Assembly (NCBI GenBank): GCA_002391105.1
Contig: DGRT01000172.1
Span: 1-17,703, forward strand
Direction: 5' to 3'
DNA: 17,703 nucleotides
From: Lachnospiraceae bacterium UBA4381
Lineage (GTDB): Bacteria > Bacillota > Clostridia > Lachnospirales > Lachnospiraceae
In this document: piece by piece, positions 7,689 through 13,189 of the stretch
Position numbering within the stretch: the first letter of the stretch is position 1
How the letters are laid out: each line of letters begins with the position of its first letter
Translations under genes and position numbers: made by a program
The notes under the pieces: model-generated
The model's database searches: none
What the model saw: only the letters and a program-made list of their open reading frames with translations
What the model was told of the DNA's origin: nothing

Positions 7689-8912
7689 TTACTCAGTTAT
7701 CGGATCACTGTTACCAAGTATAGAATCTTTTGTAATAGTAACCTTGTGAATATCTTCATTTGAAGGAATCTCATACATTACATCAGTCATTGATGTCTCA
7801 AGTATAGCTCTAAGTCCTCTTGCACCGGTAGCTCTCGCCATAGCCTCCCTGGCTACCTCTCTAAGAGCATCTTCCTCGAACTCAAGCTCTACATTATCAT
7901 ATTCAAAAAGCTTCTTGTACTGCTTAACAATAGATGATTTTGGCTTAGTAAGGATACTAACAAGAGTTTCCTCATCTAATTGATCAAGGGTTACTACAAC
8001 AGGAACACGACCTACAAACTCCGGAATAAGTCCAAACTTTACCAGATCCTGAGGCTGAACCTTCTTAAGAAGCTCCGAATCTACTATTCCTGTCTCTGTC
8101 TGAATGTCAGCATTGAAACCGATAGACTTCTTACCAACACGATTCTCTATAACCTTATCCAGACCATCAAATGCACCACCGCAGATAAAGAGTATATTGG
8201 TAGTATCTATCTGAATAAATTCCTGTTGAGGATGCTTACGTCCACCCTGAGGCGGAACAGAAGCAACAGTTCCTTCAACTATCTTAAGAAGCGCCTGCTG
8301 CACTCCTTCTCCGGAAACATCTCTGGTTATAGAAACATTCTCGGATTTCTTGGAAATCTTATCTATCTCGTCTATATATACAATTCCTCTTTCTGCTCTA
8401 TCTACATCGTAGTCAGCAGCCTGTATAAGCTTGAGCAGAATATTTTCTACATCTTCACCAACATAACCTGCCTCAGTAAGAGTTGTTGCATCAGCTATTG
8501 CAAATGGAACATTGAGCATCTTTGCAAGAGTCTGTGCCATATAAGTCTTACCGGAACCTGTAGGACCCACCATAAGAATATTACTCTTCTGCAGCTCCAC
8601 ATCAAAATCTTTTCCGGCAAGAACCCTCTTATAATGATTATAGACAGCAACGGCAAGAGCTTTTTTTGCAGCATCCTGTCCGATTACATAATCATCCAGA
8701 AAAGCCTTTATTTCTTTAGGCTTCGGAAGATTCAGTTCTCCATCTGTATCCTCAAGATCCTTCAGGCTTTCTTCTATGATGTCAGAACAGATTTCTATAC
8801 ATTCATCACATATATAAACCCCCGGACCGGCAATCATCTTTCTGACCTGATTAGAATTCTTGCCGCAAAAAGAGCACTTAACCTTATTATTATCTTCGTT
8901 TCGGGTTGCCAT
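7689..8912 (-). CDS. clpX: ATP-dependent Clp protease ATP-binding subunit ClpX
   Basis: The AAA+ unfoldase that feeds substrates to ClpP. Its 407 residues are the usual length. They show the N-terminal zinc-binding domain (C13, C16, C35, C38), Walker A GPTGSGKT at 116-123, pore loop GYVGED at 149-154, Walker B VYIDEID at 178-184, the RKH loop (225-227), the IGF loop that docks on ClpP (264-266) and sensor 2 GARGLR at 363-368. All elements needed for ClpP docking and translocation are intact. ATG at 8910-8912 follows AGGAGA by five bases. It lies 41 bases after clpP; that gap holds a small hairpin and a TATAAT that might add a second promoter. Certain identification. Confidence 0.98.
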   Translation of the reverse strand: MATRNEDNNKVKCSFCGKNSNQVRKMIAGPGVYICDECIEICSDIIEESLKDLEDTDGELNLPKPKEIKAFLDDYVIGQDAAKKALAVAVYNHYKRVLAGKDFDVELQKSNILMVGPTGSGKTYMAQTLAKMLNVPFAIADATTLTEAGYVGEDVENILLKLIQAADYDVDRAERGIVYIDEIDKISKKSENVSITRDVSGEGVQQALLKIVEGTVASVPPQGGRKHPQQEFIQIDTTNILFICGGAFDGLDKVIENRVGKKSIGFNADIQTETGIVDSELLKKVQPQDLVKFGLIPEFVGRVPVVVTLDQLDEETLVSILTKPKSSIVKQYKKLFEYDNVELEFEEDALREVAREAMARATGARGLRAILETSMTDVMYEIPSNEDIHKVTITKDSILGNSDPITE

Positions 8913-8929
8913 ATCTCTCTCCTGAAAAT

Positions 8930-8944
8930 GACGGAATATCCGTC
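8930..8944 (-). other. Intercistronic hairpin between clpP and clpX
   Basis: A perfect 6-base-pair stem (GACGGA with TCCGTC) around a three-base loop lies in the 41-base gap, about 10 bases before the clpX ribosome binding site. No U tract follows, so it should not terminate; it may stabilise or be a cut site in the message. A TATAAT on the same strand at 8947-8952 directly precedes it, but only a weak -35 (TTGTCG, 8968-8973, 15-base spacer) is visible, so an internal clpX promoter is possible rather than shown. Confidence 0.45.
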
Positions 8945-8953
8945 TTATTATAA

Positions 8954-9538
8954 TTACTTACGATTTTCGACAACCTTATCAATAAGACCATACTCAAGAG
9001 CCTCATTTGCTGTCATCCAGTTATCTCTTTCACAGTCTGCATAAACTGTTTCATAATCCTTACCGGCATTTTCAGCCATGATCTTGATAAGGTTCTTCTT
9101 AATACGAAGCATATGCTCCACCTGGATTTCCATATCAGTTGCCTGACCCTGTGCACCACCAAGAGGCTGATGTATCATAATCTCAGCATTTGGAAGAGCA
9201 AATCTCTTGCCCTTGGCACCACCTGAAAGCAGGAATGCTCCCATAGATGCCGCCATACCAACACATATAGTTGAAACATCGCACTTGATGTAGTTCATAG
9301 TGTCATATATTGCCATTCCGGCAGTTACTGAACCTCCTGGGCTGTTAATATAAAGATTGATATCCTTATTGGAATCCTCAGACTCAAGGAACAGAAGCTG
9401 TGCTACAACCAGACTGGCAGTAACATCATTTACTTCATCTCCCAGGAATATGATCCTTTCCTTCAGAAGTCTGGAATAAATATCATAAGCTCTTTCACCA
9501 CGATTAGTGGTCTCAATGACTGTAGGTACTAATGCCAT
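8954..9538 (-). CDS. clpP: ATP-dependent Clp protease proteolytic subunit ClpP
   Basis: The serine protease barrel that degrades proteins unfolded by ClpX and other Clp ATPases. At 194 residues it has the standard length and an intact triad: Ser98 in GMAASMGA, His123 in MIHQPLGG and Asp172 in CERDNW. The N-terminus MALVPTVIE is the typical short propeptide region, cleaved in many homologues. ATG at 9536-9538 has AGGAGG six bases upstream inside the end of tig; only one base separates the tig stop from this start, so translation is probably coupled. It is a conventional housekeeping ClpP with nothing missing. Confidence 0.98.
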   Translation of the reverse strand: MALVPTVIETTNRGERAYDIYSRLLKERIIFLGDEVNDVTASLVVAQLLFLESEDSNKDINLYINSPGGSVTAGMAIYDTMNYIKCDVSTICVGMAASMGAFLLSGGAKGKRFALPNAEIMIHQPLGGAQGQATDMEIQVEHMLRIKKNLIKIMAENAGKDYETVYADCERDNWMTANEALEYGLIDKVVENRK

Positions 9539-9539
9539 A

Positions 9540-10826
9540 TTAAACCTCCTTTGCCATATCGCGAATATATTCAGAAGCCTTCAGCATTCTGATATCTGCC
9601 TTCATGCTCTCAGCATGATCGCCACTTACTATCTCCTTTATCTTATCTACTTCCATATTGTACTGCTTAGCCATCTTCTCGTACTCAGCCTCAACATCCT
9701 CTTCTGTAACCTCAAAGTTCTGAGCATCTGCCACAGCCTCTACGATAAGACTTCTCTTGATCTGCTTCTCAGCCTCAGGACGAACCTGTTCAAGCATCTC
9801 TTCTCTTGTTGACTTGGTCATATTGAGATACTGATTTAAGTCCATTCCCTGATACTGAAGCTGCTGAGCGAAGTTATCAAGCATCTTCTCCTGCTGATAT
9901 CTGATCATTGGTTCAGGAAGCTCAACCTCTGACATCTCCACAAGCTTATCTACAGCTCTTTCCTCACGAATACGCTTAGCAGAGTTCTGCTTTCTCTCTT
10001 CCAATCTCTTTCTGACATCAGCCTTATACTCATCAACAGTCTCAAAATCAGTTGCATCTGAAACATACTCATCGTCAAGCTCAGGAACATTGTTGCACTT
10101 AAGTCCAAGAAGCTCACACTTAAATACAGCTTCCTTGCCGGCAAGATCTTTAGCATTGTAATTCTCAGGGAAGGTTACATTTACATCAAAGCTGTCTCCT
10201 ACCTCGTGACCAATGATCTGATCTTCAAAACCAGGTATAAATGTACCTGAACCAAGTGTAAGATCATAATTCTCGCCCTTGCCGCCTTCAAATGCTTCGC
10301 CATCAACAAAGCCTTCAAAATTAATAGTTGCTATATCATCAGCAGCCGCAGCTCTGTCTGTAACATCTTCTCTGGTAGCATTCTTCTTAAGATCAGAATT
10401 AATCTCTGTCTCAACATCCTCATCTGTAACCTCTGTATCTACCTTCTCGATCTCAAGCTGAGACAGATCACCAAGCTTTACAGGTGGCTTGGTAGCAACC
10501 TTTGCCTTATATATAAAATCCTTACCCTTTTCCATCTGGCTTACAGATATTTCAGGATTAGATACTATTTCAAGCTCGATATCCTTTATCTCATTAAAAT
10601 AAGTCTTGTTAATAAGATCATTTGCAGCATCCTCATAGAATACAGCCGGTCCATAAACCTTCTCGATAAACTGCATAGGAACCTTTCCCTTACGGAATCC
10701 ATCAAAAGTAAATCTTGACTTTGTCTTGTTATAGACATCAACACATGCCTTTTTAAAATCCTCAGCAGGTACTGTAATGGTAATCTCTGCCATATTTCCT
10801 TCAAGCTTTTCGAAAGTATTACTCAT
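9540..10826 (-). CDS. tig: Trigger factor, ribosome-associated chaperone
   Basis: Trigger factor binds at the ribosome exit tunnel and shields nascent chains. It has 428 residues with the three expected parts: an N-terminal ribosome-binding domain with the signature GFRKGKVP at 43-50, an FKBP-type peptidyl-prolyl isomerase domain at about 158-243 (INFEGFVDGEAFEGG, LGSGTFIPGFEDQIIG) and a helical C-terminal cradle. ATG at 10824-10826 follows GGGAGG by eight bases. It leads the operon with clpP, clpX and engB, which pairs folding of new proteins with disposal of failed ones. A good promoter about 130 bases upstream gives it a leader of roughly 125 bases. Confidence 0.98.
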   Translation of the reverse strand: MSNTFEKLEGNMAEITITVPAEDFKKACVDVYNKTKSRFTFDGFRKGKVPMQFIEKVYGPAVFYEDAANDLINKTYFNEIKDIELEIVSNPEISVSQMEKGKDFIYKAKVATKPPVKLGDLSQLEIEKVDTEVTDEDVETEINSDLKKNATREDVTDRAAAADDIATINFEGFVDGEAFEGGKGENYDLTLGSGTFIPGFEDQIIGHEVGDSFDVNVTFPENYNAKDLAGKEAVFKCELLGLKCNNVPELDDEYVSDATDFETVDEYKADVRKRLEERKQNSAKRIREERAVDKLVEMSEVELPEPMIRYQQEKMLDNFAQQLQYQGMDLNQYLNMTKSTREEMLEQVRPEAEKQIKRSLIVEAVADAQNFEVTEEDVEAEYEKMAKQYNMEVDKIKEIVSGDHAESMKADIRMLKASEYIRDMAKEV

Positions 10827-10843
10827 TTTATTATCCTCCCTTT

Positions 10844-10867
10844 GACATACTCATATATATGTATGTC
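10844..10867 (-). other. Leader hairpin next to the tig ribosome binding site
   Basis: In the tig leader a perfect 7-base-pair stem (GACATAC with GTATGTC, 10-base AT-rich loop) ends three bases before the GGGAGG site (10835-10840). It could affect ribosome loading, for instance by melting with temperature. This is inferred from position only; no regulator or ligand is evident. Confidence 0.4.
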
Positions 10868-10957
10868 GATATTTATTTCATAAACTATTATTGTTCCATA
10901 AAACCCTGATATGAAAATGCATTCAAAAAACACCGGTCTAATGGCACTAACCGCTAG

Positions 10958-10986
10958 ATTATACCACAAGACTTATTCACCGTCCA
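10958..10986 (-). promoter_or_regulatory. Promoter of the tig-clpP-clpX-engB operon
   Basis: On the minus strand -35 TGGACG (10981-10986) and a perfect TATAAT (10958-10963) are 17 bases apart, and the TG before the -10 makes it an extended -10 promoter. RNA should start near 10951. It lies 31 bases after the luxS stop, so the operon is separately initiated even though I see no terminator after luxS and read-through is possible. No CtsR or CIRCE heat-shock operator is visible around it. Confidence 0.75.
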
Positions 10987-11017
10987 GCTTATTTCTTTAT
11001 ATATACTGACAAAATCT

Positions 11018-11542
11018 TTATGAATCAAAGAACTGACGTCCATCATCCGTTACCAGTCTGTCAGACTTAGGATATTCATATATCTCAGGATTATCTATGT
11101 TATCTGCAAGATAAGCAGCAAATCTTCCTGCATACCATTTTGCCATATTAAGATTATGCATCAAGTAATTACCACAGTTAACCGGCAAAGCTCCGGGAAC
11201 CTCCTCAGCCTCTTCTACTGATCTAAAGGCTCTGAGAAGCAGATCAGAGATTTCATCAGGCTTACGATTTCCCTTAAGGATAAGATAAAATCCTGTCAGG
11301 CAGCCCATAGGTCCCCAATAGATAACCTGATCCTTCCACTCCGGGTCATTTCTAAGATATGTAGCGATAAGATGCTCCAGTGAATGCATGGCAGCCACAT
11401 CGATAGCAGGCTCTGTATTAGGTCTTGTTACTCTTACATCATAGGTTGTAACAAGCTGATCTCCAAGAGTATCTATTCTGCTGGTAAAGATACCCGGAAC
11501 AATCTTTGTATGGTCAACGGAAAAGCTTGGAATTAGATCCAT
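11018..11542 (-). CDS. luxS: S-ribosylhomocysteine lyase LuxS
   Basis: LuxS splits S-ribosylhomocysteine into homocysteine and DPD, the precursor of autoinducer 2. It has 174 residues, slightly above the usual 155-160. The metal site is intact: H53, catalytic E56 and H57 in AMHSLEHL, and the distal ligand C123 in PVNCGNYLMHN. The second catalytic residue C81 lies in the PMGCLTGFYL motif. ATG at 11540-11542 follows AGGAGA by seven bases. Upstream after 222 bases is mtnN, which makes its substrate, so the two form a complete route from S-adenosylhomocysteine to homocysteine. Detoxification is certain; whether this strain uses AI-2 as a signal cannot be told, as no receptor gene is in the window. 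Confidence 0.97.
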   Translation of the reverse strand: MDLIPSFSVDHTKIVPGIFTSRIDTLGDQLVTTYDVRVTRPNTEPAIDVAAMHSLEHLIATYLRNDPEWKDQVIYWGPMGCLTGFYLILKGNRKPDEISDLLLRAFRSVEEAEEVPGALPVNCGNYLMHNLNMAKWYAGRFAAYLADNIDNPEIYEYPKSDRLVTDDGRQFFDS

Positions 11543-11605
11543 GTCTGTATCTCCTTTCGATTCTGTTATATGTTAGTTCAGGTTCTGTAGAACGCTGACA
11601 TAATC

Positions 11606-11634
11606 TATTTAGCGCATCTATAGTTCAAAGTCAA
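11606..11634 (-). promoter_or_regulatory. Possible luxS promoter
   Basis: The minus strand has TTGACT (11629-11634) and, after 17 bases, TAAATA (11606-11611). The -35 is good and the -10 weak. The implied start near 11599 leaves a leader of about 57 bases. No SAM or SAH riboswitch core can be seen in the gap 11543-11764. Confidence 0.4.
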
Positions 11635-11672
11635 TTACCTGATAGTATAATTCTAATAATTTATTTCTTCTA

Positions 11673-11706
11673 TTAGTACAATCCATTAGTTAGTACAATC
11701 TATTAG
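11673..11706. repeat. Two tandem 17-base repeats between mtnN and luxS
   Basis: TTAGTACAATCCATTAG (11673-11689) is followed directly by a copy with one change (11690-11706). They lie 39-72 bases upstream of the putative luxS -35 box in AT-rich DNA. They could be paired binding sites or simple slippage; the sequence alone does not decide. Confidence 0.7.
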
Positions 11707-11764
11707 TGCTATCTATATATTATAAGAAGCTATTCCTTCGAGTGCTGATGCTATACATTCGATT

Positions 11765-12472
11765 TTAATCTATCAATCTGATAATCTCTGTGATGATTTT
11801 AGTTTCATTCTCGATTGCAAGCTTCTGAAATGAAGGATAATCCATTTCAGCACTATCATCCGCTTTATCGGAAATGGATCTGATAACAAGATAAGGCACT
11901 TTGCTGAGCCAGGCTGTATGAGCTATAGCTGCCCCTTCCATTTCAGTGCACATTCCACCGAAGCTGGCAACTATATCATCCTTAACTTTTTTATCAGATA
12001 TAAACTGATCACCTGATACAACCCTTCCCTCAAAAACTTTTACTTCACTGCACACCCTTCGACACGCCTCAAGAGCGATACCTCTCAGCTCTTCATCTGC
12101 CGGATAGATACTCACTTCCTGATCAGGGCATACTCCTTTCTCGTAACCAAGTCCTGTAACATCCATATCATGCTCAAGCGCATCAGTTGATAAAACTATA
12201 TCACCTATATCTATTCTGTTATCAAGGCTTCCTGCAATTCCTGTATTAATGATACCTCTTACCTTAAATACAGCTATAAGTATCTCTGCAGCCACAGCCG
12301 CATTAACCTTTCCGATGCCGGAAGTCACAAGGGTAAGCTCATGTCCAAAAAGACGCCCCTGATAGAATTCCATTCCTGCAATTTTCTGAACAGTAACATC
12401 ACTTCCCTCGCTTTGCATAAGGCCTTTTAGTTCCGTGATTTCCTTTTCCATCGCCGCAATTATACCAAGCAT
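11765..12472 (-). CDS. mtnN: 5'-methylthioadenosine/S-adenosylhomocysteine nucleosidase
   Basis: Also called Pfs; it removes adenine from methylthioadenosine, S-adenosylhomocysteine and 5'-deoxyadenosine. The 235 residues match the family length and motifs: GIIAAMEKE at the N-terminus (Glu11 in the position of the catalytic E12 of E. coli), VTSGIGKVNAA at 49-59, NTGIAGSLD at 76-84, SGDQF at 153-157, the ribose-binding TEMEGAAIAH (Glu179) and RSISDKAD with the proton-donating Asp202. ATG at 12470-12472 has GGAGG six bases upstream. It supplies S-ribosylhomocysteine to LuxS downstream. In an anaerobe rich in radical-SAM enzymes, clearing 5'-deoxyadenosine is a likely further duty (inference). 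It is divergent from an Lrp-type regulator. Confidence 0.97.
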   Translation of the reverse strand: MLGIIAAMEKEITELKGLMQSEGSDVTVQKIAGMEFYQGRLFGHELTLVTSGIGKVNAAVAAEILIAVFKVRGIINTGIAGSLDNRIDIGDIVLSTDALEHDMDVTGLGYEKGVCPDQEVSIYPADEELRGIALEACRRVCSEVKVFEGRVVSGDQFISDKKVKDDIVASFGGMCTEMEGAAIAHTAWLSKVPYLVIRSISDKADDSAEMDYPSFQKLAIENETKIITEIIRLID

Positions 12473-12513
12473 TTCATACCTCCTTCTATGAATCGTTTTT
12501 ACATTACTTAATA

Positions 12514-12545
12514 ATATTAAAAAGTAGTGGCATAATTTTTAATAT
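12514..12545. promoter_or_regulatory. Perfect 10-base inverted repeat between mtnN and the lrp-type gene
   Basis: ATATTAAAAA (12514-12523) and its exact complement (12536-12545) flank a 12-base spacer. The dyad lies just before the TATAAT of the plus-strand gene and covers its -35 region, and it is 42-73 bases from the mtnN start. AT-rich palindromes are typical targets of Lrp/AsnC proteins, so autoregulation is a reasonable guess, but chance is a concern in DNA this AT-rich. Confidence 0.45.
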
Positions 12546-12550
12546 AGAGT

Positions 12551-12556
12551 TATAAT
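12551..12556 (+). promoter_or_regulatory. Probable -10 box for the Lrp/AsnC-type gene
   Basis: A perfect TATAAT on the plus strand predicts a start near 12563 and a leader of about 45 bases. The -35 at 17 bases (12528-12533, TGGCAT) is weak, which would suit a regulated promoter. Confidence 0.45.
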
Positions 12557-12607
12557 ATTTAAGATTTTCATCAAAAAATCATAATATATTTAAGTGAGGT
12601 TCCAATC

Positions 12608-13087
12608 ATGGATAAAATTGATAAAATAGATATAAAGATCCTGTCACTTCTGCAGGAAAATGCCAGATATCCCCTTAAGGTTCTTGCCGAAAAAGTTTTT
12701 TTATCTTCCCCGGCAGTTTCGGCCAGAATAGAAAGACTTGAGAAACAGGGTTATATTAGCGGCTATCATGCATCGGTAAGTCCGCTTGCACTCGGCTTTC
12801 ATATAACGGCCTTCATCAATCTTACCCTTGAACCACACCAGAAGGTTGACTTCTATCCTTTTATAGAAGCATGTCCAAATGTTCTTGAATGTAATTGTGT
12901 GACCGGAAACTATTCCATGCTCATAAAAGTATGTTTCCCCAGCACCCAGGAGCTGGATCATTTTATTAATCAGCTTCAGACCTTCGGTAAGACAGAAACC
13001 CAGATAGTATTCTCCACTCCTGTAGAGCCAAGAGGAATCGATGTAGGTTCTCTTGTAAGCGCACAGGATAAAAATGAAGATATCTAA
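12608..13087 (+). CDS. Lrp/AsnC family transcriptional regulator
   Basis: A 159-residue regulator of normal family length. Residues 5-60 are the winged helix (IDKIDIKILSLLQENARYPLKVLAEKVFLSSPAVSARIERLEKQGYI), with the recognition helix at about 33-46. Residues 65-140 are the RAM effector domain, including the VTGNYSMLIKV core (98-108) that forms the amino-acid pocket at dimer contacts; a typical member has GDYDLLLKV there, so the pocket may differ. ATG at 12608 follows GTGAGG by eight bases. It is divergent from mtnN, with a dyad between them. Targets could include itself and the methyl-cycle genes, as Lrp proteins often sense amino acids such as methionine or leucine; that link is inference. 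The gene ends at a strong hairpin terminator. Confidence 0.93.
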   Translation: MDKIDKIDIKILSLLQENARYPLKVLAEKVFLSSPAVSARIERLEKQGYISGYHASVSPLALGFHITAFINLTLEPHQKVDFYPFIEACPNVLECNCVTGNYSMLIKVCFPSTQELDHFINQLQTFGKTETQIVFSTPVEPRGIDVGSLVSAQDKNEDI

Positions 13088-13138
13088 TAAAAAGCGCACG
13101 GAATCACTCCGTGCGCTTTAATCACATAGGATTAATTC
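13086..13138 (-). ncRNA. Candidate small RNA of about 50 nt
   Basis: A promoter-like site (13145-13173) points into a terminator (13091-13119) with no open reading frame between them. The predicted RNA would start near 13138 and end in the U tract next to the lrp-type stop codon. About 18 unpaired AU-rich bases would precede the 12-base-pair stem. It may instead be an idle promoter or a 3' processing product of the ABC transcript. Evidence is sequence pattern only. Confidence 0.3.
13091..13119. terminator. Two-way intrinsic terminator
   Basis: A perfect 12-base-pair stem (AAAGCGCACGGA with its complement, 5-base loop) lies four bases after the Lrp-type stop codon. On the plus strand it is followed by only a short T run (TTTAA). 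On the minus strand five T residues follow GCGC, so it also ends the ABC operon arriving from the right. Shared terminators are usual between convergent genes. Confidence 0.9.
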
Positions 13139-13144
13139 TCTTGC

Positions 13145-13173
13145 ATGATATATTAAATCATTTTATATGTCAA
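13145..13173 (-). promoter_or_regulatory. Promoter-like site downstream of the permease stop
   Basis: On the minus strand a perfect TTGACA (13168-13173) and TATCAT (13145-13150, five of six) have the ideal 17-base spacing. It starts 17 bases past the permease stop codon and reads only into the two-way terminator. By consensus match it is among the best promoter sites in the window, yet no gene follows it. Confidence 0.5.
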
Positions 13174-13189
13174 GCACCTTCATAACCTG

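Noticed and set aside
7980..9044. A 354-codon plus-strand ORF across clpX and part of clpP
   Set aside because: Both genes on the minus strand are unambiguous, and this frame is the antisense of conserved codons with no family resemblance.
10921..10957. A possible attenuator at the start of the tig leader (CGGT/ACCG stem followed by six T residues)
   Set aside because: The stem is only four base pairs, three unpaired bases separate it from the T run, and it overlaps the expected transcription start, so it should not terminate.
11543..11764. SAM or SAH riboswitch ahead of luxS
   Set aside because: None of the conserved cores of these riboswitch classes can be found in either gap of the luxS-mtnN unit.
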